Shown here: piece after piece, positions 37,254 through 46,690 of the stretch | Position numbering within the stretch: position 1 is the stretch's first letter | Layout: the number at the start of each line of letters is the position of its first letter | DNA from: Thermoprotei archaeon | GTDB lineage: Archaea; Thermoproteota; Thermoprotei; Thermofilales; B15-G2 | DNA: 64,000 bases | Direction: 5' to 3' | Assembly (NCBI GenBank): GCA_003649445.1 | Contig: QMRV01000007.1 | Span: forward strand, 3,870-67,869 | Notes under the pieces: generated by a model | The model's input: only the letters and a program-made list of their open reading frames with translations | Database searches by the model: none | Told to the model about the DNA's origin: nothing | Program-made: the position numbers and the translations under genes

Positions 37254-37478
37254 GTGAAATACGTTACTGTTTCTGCCAAAATACCCGTAGAATTAAAAGA
37301 AATGCTAGATAAACTAGGAATAAAGCCTGGGCCTGTAATAAGGAGAGCTCTAGAAGAAGAAGTCAGGAGAGCTATGTTTAAGAGACTTGAGGAACGAGCC
37401 AAAAAATTGAGTAAAAAACTTCCAGAGATATCAGACGAGGAAATAGCTGAAATCATTAGAGAGTATAGGGAGAGATAA
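37254..37478 (+). CDS. VapB-type antitoxin
   Basis: A 74-residue protein starting with GTG. The N-terminus VTVSAKIPVELKEMLDKLGI then KPGPVIRRALEEEV is the ribbon-helix-helix of archaeal VapB antitoxins, and the C-terminus is charged and helical. Its TAA overlaps the ATG of the VapC gene by one base. The short promoter region is shared with the divergent ATPase gene. Confidence 0.85.
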   Translation: MKYVTVSAKIPVELKEMLDKLGIKPGPVIRRALEEEVRRAMFKRLEERAKKLSKKLPEISDEEIAEIIREYRER

Positions 37479-37891
37479 TGTATCTTTTTGACGCAAGCTC
37501 AATTTTAAACTTAATTAAAAGAGGTCTAGTCACACCCCTAGCTGATGGATTAACCCTAGATTTAGCTCTCTACGAGTGTTTAAACGCTATTTGGAAAGAA
37601 CATAAATTACTAAAGAAATTAAAAGAAGACATTGCTTTAGAATATGTAGACATTGTAGCAGATTTATTTAAATCAATGAATATATCTTCCATCAAAGGCT
37701 TTGAGAAAGAAGTATTTAAGTTAGCAGACAAAGAAGAACTCACAATATATGATGCATCTTATCTGTACTTAGCTAAAGTGAAAAATCTAGTACTAGTAAC
37801 AGATGACAGGAAATTAAGAGAAAAAGCTTCAAAATACACCAAAACGTTGGCAAGTAAAGACATAGAAAAGAAATATAAACAAATCCTATAA
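37478..37891 (+). CDS. VapC-type PIN-domain ribonuclease toxin
   Basis: A 137-residue PIN nuclease. Catalytic acids are visible: D in YLFDASSI, E in LALYECLNAIW, D in LTIYDASYLYLA and D in LVTDDRKL, matching the VapC pattern. It follows its VapB antitoxin with TAATG overlap. The target RNA is unknown; related VapC enzymes cut tRNA or rRNA. Confidence 0.9.
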   Translation: MYLFDASSILNLIKRGLVTPLADGLTLDLALYECLNAIWKEHKLLKKLKEDIALEYVDIVADLFKSMNISSIKGFEKEVFKLADKEELTIYDASYLYLAKVKNLVLVTDDRKLREKASKYTKTLASKDIEKKYKQIL

Positions 37892-38053
37892 ACTAGGCTC
37901 CCTTACGTCTCAAGAGACTCGTGGGGTTATGTTAATAGTATCTATATTACGTAAATTTATTTTTAGATTATGTTTATGCTTCAATTAGACTTAAATGCTC
38001 ATTAACTTTAGTCACACACTTTATTTTGTGCAATGTCTAATAATTAGTTTTTT

Positions 38054-38073
38054 AAATTAGGTGCACCTAATTT
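38054..38073 (+). promoter_or_regulatory. DtxR-like palindromic operator before feoAB
   Basis: AAATTAGGTGCACCTAATTT is a perfect 20-bp palindrome 8 nt before the feoA ATG and just after a TATA-like TTTTTTAAA. The TTAGG...CCTAA half-sites resemble DtxR/IdeR/MntR boxes. A DtxR-family gene lies at the other end of the feo genes. Confidence 0.75.
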
Positions 38074-38081
38074 TATTAGGT

Positions 38082-38294
38082 ATGGCTAACTCAAGTATCA
38101 ACAATAAATCTCTAAAAATAGTGGAAGTAAAAGGAGACCTCAGCTTACTGCAGAAACTTACTCCCTTCGGTATATATCCTGGTGCAGAAATCAAAGTGCT
38201 GTCCAGAGGGAGGAGAGGTGTATTAGTCGAAGTAAATAATTCTATAGTATTTCTTGACAACAAGATATTTTCAAAAATATACTGCAGGGACTGA
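38082..38294 (+). CDS. feoA: FeoA-like iron transport protein
   Basis: A 70-residue SH3-like FeoA protein that assists FeoB in ferrous iron uptake. The pattern LLQKLTPFGIYPGAEIKVLSRGR then GVLVEVNNSIVFLD matches the family. ATG 38082 is preferred because the in-frame GTG 38061 lies inside the operator palindrome. It ends with TGA 2 bp before feoB, forming a two-gene operon repressed, presumably, when iron is sufficient. Confidence 0.85.
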   Translation: MANSSINNKSLKIVEVKGDLSLLQKLTPFGIYPGAEIKVLSRGRRGVLVEVNNSIVFLDNKIFSKIYCRD

Positions 38295-38296
38295 CA

Positions 38297-40207
38297 ATGG
38301 AAATTAAAGTAGTTTTATTTGGACACCCTAATGTAGGAAAATCAGTTATATTCAGCAAACTAACTAAGCTGACAGCAATAGCCTCAAACTACCCTGGAAC
38401 TACAGTTGAAATATATGAAGGAAAATTAGAGTACCGCGGACACACCATAAAAATAGTAGATGCTCCAGGAACATACTCACTTATTCCTCGAAACGAAGCA
38501 GAAAGCATTGCAAGAAAAATACTATTTAATAGCCCTCCTCCGATAGTAGTGCATGTCGTCGACGCAACTAGTCTCAAAAGACACCTCTACTTGACTTTAG
38601 AACTACTTGAGCTCCCTCTCCCCATAGTACTGGCTGTAAACCAAGTAGATAGAGCAGAAAAACTAGGAATAAAAATCAACAAAGAGAAACTAGAAAAACT
38701 CCTAGGAATTCCAGTAGTACTCACTGTTGCCACTAAAGGTAAAGGACTTAAAGAACTACTTGAAACTATAATTAATATAGCAGAGAAATTCAATAAGAAG
38801 TATTTTGTTAGAAAAACTCCCACGGAAAAACATTTAAGTAAAATAGAGAAATATATCTTACCTAGGTTATCAAGTAAAAATAAAGTATTTTCAAAAGCTA
38901 TAACTTATTTCACAATATTTAGTGATAAAGAATACTCTCACCTAAGAAAAAGCATTCCTTTAACAATTGACTTAGAAGAAATAGCTAATAAAATAATAGC
39001 AGATAGAATAAAGGTAGTCGAAGATATTTACAGAGAAGCAGTTCAGGAAGATAAAGAGTTCTTTAAAGTAAATTTAGTAGACTCATTACTAGTACACCCT
39101 GTTAAAGGCCTTATTATTACTACTTCTATAACACTAGCTATAGTTTGGCTTACTTTAGCTGTAATACATGAAATAGCTCACAGAGTACCCTTCATGATAT
39201 ATTACTCCATTTACGAGAAAATTGTTTGGGAGCCGTTAAACGAAATACTGCCAGAGAATATTTTCAAATATATTTTAATTGGAGATAATCCCGGAATATA
39301 TTCTTCTATGGGCTTACTGACTACAGGTATATTTTTCGTGTTCTTCATGATACTTCCATGCCTTATAGTACTCTACTTTGTCTTAGGCCTACTAGAAGAC
39401 TCAGGTATTTTACCTAGACTAATAGTGCCATTTGATTGCCCTCTACGAAGACTAGGTATGTGTGGTGAAGCTATACTGCCAATAGTAGCAGGCACTGGAT
39501 GCAGTATTGTAGGAGTGTTTTCTACAAGAATTCTTAAGACTAAGAAATCGAAGTTTATTGCCTCAGTAATTCAGTGGATAGGAGTCCCGTGTATGGCTGA
39601 ACAAGTAATGATATGGTTTGTTCTCGGAAGCTATGGTTCAGCATACGTGCTCTTACTCTATATAATTTTACTGCTAGTCACCATTCTAGTAGGGTTTTTC
39701 TTAAATACTGTAATAGAAGGCGTGGAAGAACCACTAGTAGTAGAGCTACCTCCTTGGAGAAAACCTTTATTAGAAAATGTTTTAGCGAAAACTTTTCTTA
39801 GAGTAAAAGAATTCCTTTTGAGAGGAACTCCCCTCATTTTAGCAGGAATATTGTTCGTGAACATACTCTACTACACAGGATCAATAAATGCTTTAGCTGA
39901 GTTCACTTCCCCAATATTTTCAGGACTATTTAACCTACCCGAAGACACTGTAGTAGCTATTATTGTAGGTATTTTAAGAAAAGACGTAGCTGTAGGCGTA
40001 CTAAAATCTGTTGCACCTCAGCTGTCTCCACTACAAATGCTTACAGCAATAACTATTACAACACTATGCTTCCCCTGTATAGGCACTCTAGTAGTTTCAC
40101 TAAAAGAAGTAGGAGTAAAACAAACTCTCTTGATGATAGGACTAATGATTATAGTCGCAGCCATCACTGGAGGAATACTTGGACTAGTCTCGAGTATTAA
40201 GCTTTAA
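38297..40207 (+). CDS. feoB: Ferrous iron transport protein B
   Basis: FeoB is the membrane GTPase permease for Fe(II). The N-terminal G domain shows GHPNVGKSV (G1), YPGTTVE (G2), DAPGTYSL (G3) and NQVD (G4). The membrane domain from about residue 265 contains the two gate motifs with GTGCSIVGVFSTR and a later FPCIGTL. At 636 residues it is a typical archaeal length. It converges with the DtxR gene, overlapping it by 11 bp at the 3' ends. Confidence 0.95.
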   Translation: MEIKVVLFGHPNVGKSVIFSKLTKLTAIASNYPGTTVEIYEGKLEYRGHTIKIVDAPGTYSLIPRNEAESIARKILFNSPPPIVVHVVDATSLKRHLYLTLELLELPLPIVLAVNQVDRAEKLGIKINKEKLEKLLGIPVVLTVATKGKGLKELLETIINIAEKFNKKYFVRKTPTEKHLSKIEKYILPRLSSKNKVFSKAITYFTIFSDKEYSHLRKSIPLTIDLEEIANKIIADRIKVVEDIYREAVQEDKEFFKVNLVDSLLVHPVKGLIITTSITLAIVWLTLAVIHEIAHRVPFMIYYSIYEKIVWEPLNEILPENIFKYILIGDNPGIYSSMGLLTTGIFFVFFMILPCLIVLYFVLGLLEDSGILPRLIVPFDCPLRRLGMCGEAILPIVAGTGCSIVGVFSTRILKTKKSKFIASVIQWIGVPCMAEQVMIWFVLGSYGSAYVLLLYIILLLVTILVGFFLNTVIEGVEEPLVVELPPWRKPLLENVLAKTFLRVKEFLLRGTPLILAGILFVNILYYTGSINALAEFTSPIFSGLFNLPEDTVVAIIVGILRKDVAVGVLKSVAPQLSPLQMLTAITITTLCFPCIGTLVVSLKEVGVKQTLLMIGLMIIVAAITGGILGLVSSIKL

Positions 40208-40625
40208 CACTTTTTACAAAGTCCCTTATCTCTTTTAGCAAACTAGGGTTCCTTTTAATATACTCAAATAATTTTTCCAATCTTTTTAAGGTTCCATCAC
40301 TAATAGAATGCTCTATACTACATGCATCTTTCTCAGCCAGATCAGAAGGAACTCCCAGCACCTCACTAAGAAAATCTCTCAAAAGAACATGCCTTCTGTA
40401 GACTTTCTTAGCTATCTCTCTTCCCTCATCTGTTAACGTTATCGGTTCTCTTTTCTCGTACTTCACTAAGCCCTTTCTCGATAATTTTTCCAAAAACTCG
40501 ACTACTGTCGGCGCTTTAACGTTAAGTATTTTAGCTAAATCTTTTACTCTAGCAACATTTTTCTCCATTAACAGTATATAGATTGCTTCTAAGTACTCTT
40601 CTTCACGTTTATTGACCATTCGCAT
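40197..40625 (-). CDS. DtxR family metal-dependent repressor
   Basis: A 142-residue DtxR/MntR-like regulator. The wHTH covers residues 5-65 (EEEYLEAIYILLMEKNVARV, LAKILNVKAPTVVEFLEKL). The dimerisation/metal domain follows, with AKKVYRRHVLLRDFLSEVLG, EKDACSIEHSISD. Metal ligands E/H/C are in the expected order (H in RRHVLL, C and E-H in DACSIEH). It lacks the C-terminal SH3-like FeoA domain of long family members. Its presence next to feoAB and the TTAGGTGCACCTAA site make it the likely iron repressor. Confidence 0.9.
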   Translation of the reverse strand: MRMVNKREEEYLEAIYILLMEKNVARVKDLAKILNVKAPTVVEFLEKLSRKGLVKYEKREPITLTDEGREIAKKVYRRHVLLRDFLSEVLGVPSDLAEKDACSIEHSISDGTLKRLEKLFEYIKRNPSLLKEIRDFVKSVKA

Positions 40626-40710
40626 ACCCCAATACTTAGCAGATATTACAGCTATCTATTCATATTTTTAAGGAATAATTAGTTATATTTTACTTAGAAA
40701 ACTTATACTG

Positions 40711-42546
40711 GTGGCTATGAATATAGTTCTTTCAGGTAAAAGAGAAATCTGTGGCAATATACTTTCTGCTGTTCTCGGAGAAAATGGAGTAAAAAGACTT
40801 TACTTCGGAGAATATTTTCGAGGAGAACCTTTTGCCGAAATTGAAGCAGTAAAAGAACCTTCGGTTTTAGTAGAAACATGGGATTTGAGCGGCATTGAGA
40901 GAATACTTGAAGTTAACGGCGTTTTTCTGCGAGAATTTATGAGCATATATAAAGATACAGTAGTGTATTTAATTGAATCTCCTGAAGAAAACTACTTGTG
41001 CTTAAAAGGTCGTATTATTCCGCACTACTGGTCTCCAAGAGATAATATTGATGAAATAGCCCGTGAAGGACGGTTTAGAGGAGAGGTCGTCGATAATAGT
41101 ACTTTTTTAGTTTTCTACGAGAATAGATTCTTTGCTGTAAAATGTAATCAAAGCATCAATATCGATGTAAAGGAGAGTGAAGTAGAGTTTAGTGCCGAAA
41201 ACATGTCTAAAGACTTTGTTTTAGTCGCCTCAGGAGGAGTTTCAAAAGAGGCTGTTTTAAGAGAAGTCTCCAGTGCCGTAAAAAATCCCTTAAAAATAGC
41301 TGGTCTTAGAGCTGAGTGGCTTAAATCGCTCTTATCTAAAATTCCTTCGCTTCAGACTAAGCGAAAAGACTTTATTGACTTATGGAAGTACTGCTGGTAC
41401 GTTATACTAACTAATAGAAGTGTTGTTGAAAATCACCCTATTTTAGTTAAGCCGTTTAATATGCCGACTAAATATGTTTTTAGGCATCAATGGCTATGGG
41501 ACTCTGCTTTCCACGCTATAGTTCTCTCACTATATGACGTGAATTTAGCTAAAGAAGAATTGTATAACTTGTTTCATGCTCAGAAACCGGATGGAAGAAT
41601 TCCTCATGAAATATTCCTGTCTAAAACTATTTGTAGAAGACTCTGGCGTGTAGACGACTATTGTCCATGGACTACTCAGCCACCAGTAATTGCTGTGGCT
41701 GTTAAACGTATACTCGATAAAGAATTCGATAGAGGCTTCGCTAAACTAGCCTACGAAAAGCTAGTAAAATACGATGAATGGTTCTCATTGGAAAGAGACG
41801 TCGACAGAGATAATCTCGCATCATATATTGACTACCTCGAATCTGGCTGGGACAATAGCGTCCGATGGGATGACCCTATAGCAAGACTTCGTGAACAACC
41901 GGACTACTATCATAGACTTTATCCACAAGCACGCATGGCTCCTGTTGAAGCAGTAGACCTTAACTGCTTACTCTACGTTCAGAGGAAGACTATAAGCGAG
42001 CTTGCTGAAGCTCTAGGAGACTATGAGACTTCAGAAAAATACTATGCTCTCGTCGAAGAAACTAGGAAGAAAATACTACAGTACATGTGGGACGAGGAAA
42101 CAGACTTCTTCTATGATGTCTATGAAGATACTCATGAAAAAATAATGGTTAAAACTCCAGCAGCCTTCCTGACTATGTTCGCTAAAATAGCTACCCGAGA
42201 ACAAGCCGAGAAACTAGTAGAACACTTATTCGATCCAAAGGAGTTTTGGACAACTTTCCCGCTACCTACTGTCAGCGCAGATAACCCGAAGTATGATCCA
42301 AGAGGCTACTGGAGAGGAAGATCTTGGATAAACATGGTTTGGTTTACTTACTGGGGGCTAGTAAACTACGGTTACTTAAATGAGGCTAGGAAATTGGCTT
42401 TAAAAGTGATAGAACTTATGGCTAGAGGACCTACGTGCAGCGAGAACTACGATAGCTCTACAGGTGAACCTGTAGGCGCAGAAGACTTTGGATGGTCGAC
42501 ACTAATTTTAGATATAATGAGAGATCTAGAAAAAGAACAGCTTTAA
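40711..42546 (+). CDS. GH63-like (alpha/alpha)6 glycosidase
   Basis: A 611-residue cytoplasmic protein, GTG start (ATG 40717 alternative). The barrel covers about 210-610, with FRHQWLWDSAFHAI, LESGWDNSVRWDD, YWRGRSWINM and CSENYDSSTGEPVGAEDFGWS. ESGWDNS and YWRGxxW are hallmarks of GH63/GH37-type enzymes, with D in GWDNS and E in ENYDSSTGE as likely catalytic acids. Relatives cleave alpha-glucosides or mannosylglycerate; the substrate here is uncertain. It is divergent from the DtxR gene. Confidence 0.8.
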   Translation: MAMNIVLSGKREICGNILSAVLGENGVKRLYFGEYFRGEPFAEIEAVKEPSVLVETWDLSGIERILEVNGVFLREFMSIYKDTVVYLIESPEENYLCLKGRIIPHYWSPRDNIDEIAREGRFRGEVVDNSTFLVFYENRFFAVKCNQSINIDVKESEVEFSAENMSKDFVLVASGGVSKEAVLREVSSAVKNPLKIAGLRAEWLKSLLSKIPSLQTKRKDFIDLWKYCWYVILTNRSVVENHPILVKPFNMPTKYVFRHQWLWDSAFHAIVLSLYDVNLAKEELYNLFHAQKPDGRIPHEIFLSKTICRRLWRVDDYCPWTTQPPVIAVAVKRILDKEFDRGFAKLAYEKLVKYDEWFSLERDVDRDNLASYIDYLESGWDNSVRWDDPIARLREQPDYYHRLYPQARMAPVEAVDLNCLLYVQRKTISELAEALGDYETSEKYYALVEETRKKILQYMWDEETDFFYDVYEDTHEKIMVKTPAAFLTMFAKIATREQAEKLVEHLFDPKEFWTTFPLPTVSADNPKYDPRGYWRGRSWINMVWFTYWGLVNYGYLNEARKLALKVIELMARGPTCSENYDSSTGEPVGAEDFGWSTLILDIMRDLEKEQL

Positions 42547-42633
42547 GTTAAATTTAATTGAAATTAATGTTTTTATGATTAATACATTATTTAACGAGAA
42601 AAATATTAGTTTTGATAGATAAAAATAACGTAT

Positions 42634-43644
42634 CTACTCCTTTACTGTAACTAATACTGGTTTGCTCATTTTATCTACTCCAGGCTCTAGTCTACCGTTA
42701 TCGTTGACATCAAGCCACGCTACTGCCACGTATTCTCCGGGAGTAATTTCCTTAAAAACAAAAACACTATTTGAGGTATTTTCAGCAACGGCTAGTGGTG
42801 TAGCTAAACATAGTCTGTGAGGCTTAAAGAAATCTTTTGTATAGTACAAGTGAGCTCTGAGAACTTCTCCATCATTTAGCTTTCCTTTAAGTTTCACTTT
42901 CAACAAAATACTATGATTTTCATAAGTGACTTCACTTACATCTATTTCCTCTACGTCTCTTCCTTTAAGCTCCTTAGGGACGCACACTTCTACTCTAGAT
43001 ACTTTTCCCGCAGACACTTGAATGGGTACACCCCACGTAAGTAGCAGAGGCCTCTTTTCACCTGGCACTTCTCTGTCTACGTAGAGGTAAACTATTCCAG
43101 GAGCTATTTTATCGAAAAAGAACTTTCCCTTGCTATCAACTCTTATTCTTCTACCATACATAGGTGCTGAAGGTGGATCACCATAGGCGGGTGCACGATA
43201 TTCTCGCAGCAGCCCAACATGTATTCCTTCTAAGTCCTCACAAAATACTCTTCCTTCAACAGCCCCCATGTCCTTCTCTGGATCTACGGGTTTAAGCAAG
43301 TTTTCTTTCTCGCCAAGAAGCTCTAAAATAGAGTTAATTAGAATTCTGCCCCGAGACGCCTCAAAGAAAGATCCTCTACCTTCATACGTTAGCTCCTCTA
43401 ACGCCTCCGGCTCCGGCGTAAAATATCCAAGATAATCGTTTGAAACAGTTACTAGTATAGGGTACTCATATTTACATCGCTTAACGAACTCTAAGCCAAG
43501 ATCCGCTGTAACCTCGCATGGAACTATAGCAAAGCAAGCATCATTAATTATTAGCATCTGCAGTGGAGCCTCATAGTGTCCTCTCTTTAAATACGTCATG
43601 AACTGCTTCTTAACAGGCAGCACTACTTTAGCTCGCTTGAACAC
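42634..43644 (-). CDS. C-terminal part of a ceramidase-like protein, with Ig/regulatory-like tail
   Basis: Reads in the same frame as the preceding gene, immediately after its TGA. The first 110 residues (MLIINDACFAIVPCEVTADL, VTVSNDYLGYFTPEPEAL) are the natural continuation of a neutral-ceramidase-like domain. About residues 115-210 resemble a carboxypeptidase-regulatory-like domain (DSKGKFFFDKIAPGIVYLYV), and the end looks like DUF2141 (AWLDVNDNGRLEPGVDK). A GTG at 43644 could restart translation, but the N-terminal half would then be missing. It most likely forms one protein of about 623 residues with the upstream part. Confidence 0.6.
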   Translation of the reverse strand: MFKRAKVVLPVKKQFMTYLKRGHYEAPLQMLIINDACFAIVPCEVTADLGLEFVKRCKYEYPILVTVSNDYLGYFTPEPEALEELTYEGRGSFFEASRGRILINSILELLGEKENLLKPVDPEKDMGAVEGRVFCEDLEGIHVGLLREYRAPAYGDPPSAPMYGRRIRVDSKGKFFFDKIAPGIVYLYVDREVPGEKRPLLLTWGVPIQVSAGKVSRVEVCVPKELKGRDVEEIDVSEVTYENHSILLKVKLKGKLNDGEVLRAHLYYTKDFFKPHRLCLATPLAVAENTSNSVFVFKEITPGEYVAVAWLDVNDNGRLEPGVDKMSKPVLVTVKE

Positions 43645-44505
43645 TCAGTGAACTTTATCTGAAACCTCTGTTTTCTCAGCAAGCTCTACTATACCCTCTC
43701 CCAGAGTTCTAAACAGCATTGTAAGGCGCTCCTTTTTGCCTCCCCATATAGAGGAAATCTGCATATCGCCAGCAGCTCCCATTAAAAATACTGTCTCAAC
43801 GTCTCTATACTCTACATCAGGGTAAAGGTCTATTAGCTGCTTTACATTAATTTTAGCTTCGACATACTTCCTCACGTACTCAGGCCACTCTGGGCCGATT
43901 TTGCCTGGATGACTTCCGCCCCAAGCCGTAGTCAGCATTGTGGGATGAGAGGGAAAAACGAAGATTATTCCTCTAATAGCTCCCTTGAGATCACATATCT
44001 TAGTGACATATAGTGTAGTATCGACGTAGCCTCCTGGCTTTCTACGATTCTCATTAACCCATGACGGAAGCTTCTTTTTACCAAAACCTATTTTAGCATC
44101 AAACATATCGCTTAAAGCTTCTTTAACACACTCTACAGCTCTTCTCTTAAGTAGATCTAGTATCTTCGGGTCGCGAGGACTGGGGTAAGAATGGTTGTGT
44201 ATCGCTGAGACTATTATGTGCTCTACGCTTACTCCAGTTTTCTCCGATACCGCTCTCTTAATAGCATCTGCTTCTTTTTTCCTAAAACCTATTACATCGA
44301 ATACTAGCCACACTAGCTTAAAGTCTCCTACTTCGAAGACTATACTCTTACAAAATATATTCCTGCTGTAGAAATCTAGTACAGGTACTTGCTTGCCATA
44401 GGGCAGTACTATGGGCCACGAAGGAGCAATGGATTTTGAAGCTAAGCCTACTCTAAGACTACCACTACTGCTCTCTTCACACACCCCCTCTAGCATTTTC
44501 GCCAA
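43645..44505 (-). CDS. N-terminal part of a neutral-ceramidase-like hydrolase, ended by in-frame TGA
   Basis: A 286-residue frame with the ceramidase-type pattern LVWLVFDVIGFRKKEADAIK, SVEHIIVSAIHNHSYPSP (zinc HxH-like region), VFPSHPTML and VFLMGAAGDMQ. It has no signal peptide, so the protein would be cytoplasmic. TGA at 43645-43647 stops it in the middle of the conserved domain, and the remaining domain follows directly in frame. In saccharide gene clusters, ceramidase-like proteins of this type are uncharacterised hydrolases. ATG 44496 is an alternative start. Confidence 0.65.
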   Translation of the reverse strand: MAKMLEGVCEESSSGSLRVGLASKSIAPSWPIVLPYGKQVPVLDFYSRNIFCKSIVFEVGDFKLVWLVFDVIGFRKKEADAIKRAVSEKTGVSVEHIIVSAIHNHSYPSPRDPKILDLLKRRAVECVKEALSDMFDAKIGFGKKKLPSWVNENRRKPGGYVDTTLYVTKICDLKGAIRGIIFVFPSHPTMLTTAWGGSHPGKIGPEWPEYVRKYVEAKINVKQLIDLYPDVEYRDVETVFLMGAAGDMQISSIWGGKKERLTMLFRTLGEGIVELAEKTEVSDKVH

Positions 44506-44628
44506 AATTGGCTCCTACACGCACATATAAAACACTAACCTCATTACCTACACAAAACTATACATTAAGTTAACTTAATACCATAGTTTCTATAAATAAA
44601 CTATAAGCTTAAAGAATATACGTTGACA

Positions 44629-46245
44629 CTAGCCAGCAGCCTTGACTTTAACTACCTGTATGTTATTTGCAGGCACTTTTACTTCGAAAACAGCTTCACC
44701 TTCAATTACTCTCACTTTTCTCTCAGCTACTAGAGCTAAGTGATATAGTTCTGGGCGCATTACGAGAGCACTACATTCACTTGCCTCTGTTCTCAGAGGA
44801 ACAGTAACTTCGACTACTAAGTCTTCACTACCTAAGTTGTCGAGAACAACTGTAGTAGAAGTTCCTTGAGTGCTCGCCGTGTAACATAAGTTGCTTGTAT
44901 CTTGTTCTGAAAATACTCCACACCAGTATCTTTTTGCTCCGTGGAAAAGTTCGCTCCATGCACGCCAGCACTCGAAAGTCTCTCTATTCTTTATCCTACC
45001 GTCTGCGTGTACTAAGCCTATCTTGTCTTCATGAACACCTTCAACTAGACACCAGTCTACCATGACAACATTAACTACACCATTGTGCATTAAGCGAGGC
45101 AGAGCTCCTCTAACAAAGCTATAGCCCAAATCGTGTCTCCACTCATCTACAGCTACCCTAATATGCTGAAGACCCTTTCTATCAAGTAGCGTTCGCAGAT
45201 GCTCTGCAGCTATCCACGGCGAATTAGGATTAGAGTTATTGTACTCATAGGGATGATATCCCAGAGCATCTACCCACTTGAAAACTTCTTTGTTGTCAGT
45301 CAGCTTCTCGTAATAGAACCAAGCTTCCTTAGGAAGCCCGTGGAGCTCAGCGTGCCATCTAACGTAGTTCCACGTGTGGTTCCCACTGAGTATTACAAAT
45401 GAATCAGGGTCATTTTGTTTAATTGCTCTCCCGTATCTGAGGCTATATTCAAAGAAGCCTTCCCAGCTGCCGCCGTTCCCGAACCAGTGTACATCCCATT
45501 CTCCTAGTCCTCTATAGAGTTTAACCCAGTCTTTAGTCCGCCTGACATGCCACGCTACGAAATCTTCCCATGCATCATAGTCTACTAGGTCTCCTCCAAC
45601 CCAGTAATCATGATAATGTATTACTTTGCCGCAGCCAGGCTTCCAGTCAGGATTGCTGGCTCTACCTGTTTTAATGTACTTTGAGTTCCACTTAGGCACA
45701 CCCCATATGTTGGACATGGGCTTCAGCCGAATACCTATATAGAGTTCTTCTAGTCTAGCCCAGCGCTCAGGCAGTATTCTCTTCCCCTTCTCCAGCTCCA
45801 TTTCGTGGTGTCCTACGCTACAGCAGTCGAAGTCAATCCAGTCGAGCGGGTAGACTCCTATTTTTACTCCAATAACGTTTCTCGCGGAGCGGAGGTTTCC
45901 GAAAAGCCACATTTCGTCTCCAGGCAAGGCTTCCTTAAGTTCCATGAAATCTATTTTAGCGCTATTCTCCTTCAAGAGAATAGTTAAAGAGTTCTCTCCT
46001 ATCTTCTGAAGATGTTTAGGCAGGTAGCAGTTAATGGTTACATCAAAGTGTTTATGTAGCCATACTACAGCGGGCTTGTATTTATGTAAGTATACTCTCC
46101 TGCCGTTAAAAAGCAGCTCTACTGTTACTGGAGAACTGTATGAAATTTTCAAAAAACGGGCATGAAAAAGTAATGGCTTCTTCTCGCTTTGCTCCCATAA
46201 AATAATAAGTGGAGTATCTGCAAGAATTTTAGGAAGAAAATTCAC
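44629..46245 (-). CDS. Clan GH-A-like glycosidase
   Basis: A 538-residue cytoplasmic protein. An N-terminal beta domain covers about 1-150. A (beta/alpha)8 barrel follows, about 160-440, with GEWDVHWFGNGGSWEGFFEY, FVILSGNHTWNYVRW, WVDALGYHPYEYN and IRVAVDEWRHDLG, the last a good candidate for the nucleophile strand (VDEW). A C-terminal beta-sandwich closes it. The pattern recalls GH39/GH51/GH44-like arabinofuranosidase or xylosidase groups but I cannot assign a family. It lies just upstream of the ceramidase-like gene on the same strand. Confidence 0.65.
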   Translation of the reverse strand: MNFLPKILADTPLIILWEQSEKKPLLFHARFLKISYSSPVTVELLFNGRRVYLHKYKPAVVWLHKHFDVTINCYLPKHLQKIGENSLTILLKENSAKIDFMELKEALPGDEMWLFGNLRSARNVIGVKIGVYPLDWIDFDCCSVGHHEMELEKGKRILPERWARLEELYIGIRLKPMSNIWGVPKWNSKYIKTGRASNPDWKPGCGKVIHYHDYWVGGDLVDYDAWEDFVAWHVRRTKDWVKLYRGLGEWDVHWFGNGGSWEGFFEYSLRYGRAIKQNDPDSFVILSGNHTWNYVRWHAELHGLPKEAWFYYEKLTDNKEVFKWVDALGYHPYEYNNSNPNSPWIAAEHLRTLLDRKGLQHIRVAVDEWRHDLGYSFVRGALPRLMHNGVVNVVMVDWCLVEGVHEDKIGLVHADGRIKNRETFECWRAWSELFHGAKRYWCGVFSEQDTSNLCYTASTQGTSTTVVLDNLGSEDLVVEVTVPLRTEASECSALVMRPELYHLALVAERKVRVIEGEAVFEVKVPANNIQVVKVKAAG

Positions 46246-46465
46246 TTCAATTTTTCTTACTAAGCCAGTCTCGTGGAGCCACTACCACCTCTACTTTCCG
46301 CTTACCAAACTCACACTAGTCACCATTTTTAAAACCTATACGCCATAAGATATTGCTCACTTCTACTACATTTATTTTTCAGAATATATAAGTAAGTACT
46401 TAATGTCATTAGTTCTGTGAGTAAAAATTTAATTGACTTATTACTTACATCTCTTAGGTGTTCGC

Positions 46466-46690
46466 TTGAGAGTAATCCAGGTGAAGGTTCCCGAGGGATT
46501 AAAAGAAAAAGATATTAAATTGGTAGTGGCTATCGAGGCTTTTAGACGAGGATTAGTCAGTATAGGGAAAGCTGCCGAACTAGCAGAATTACCCTTACAG
46601 ATTTTCATAGAGGAACTTAAGAAAAGAGGAATACCTGCCTATCGTTACGATGAAAAAGAAGCTTTAAGGGAACTGGGTCTTGAAACATAA
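46466..46690 (+). CDS. UPF0175-type antitoxin
   Basis: About 74 residues from TTG 46466; TTG 46433 is a longer alternative. The UPF0175 helix pattern is clear: VVAIEAFRRGLVSIGKAAEL then AELPLQIFIEELKKRGIPAY. It overlaps the following PIN gene by 11 bp. It would neutralise that toxin and autoregulate. Confidence 0.75.
   Translation: MRVIQVKVPEGLKEKDIKLVVAIEAFRRGLVSIGKAAELAELPLQIFIEELKKRGIPAYRYDEKEALRELGLET

Noticed and set aside
18026..43647. Complete reassignment of TGA to an amino acid in this genome
   Set aside because: hdrB, GH116, feoA and the GT N-domain gene use TGA as the evident stop, with SD or ATGA overlap or an immediately convergent gene. Only partial readthrough or mutation remains possible.
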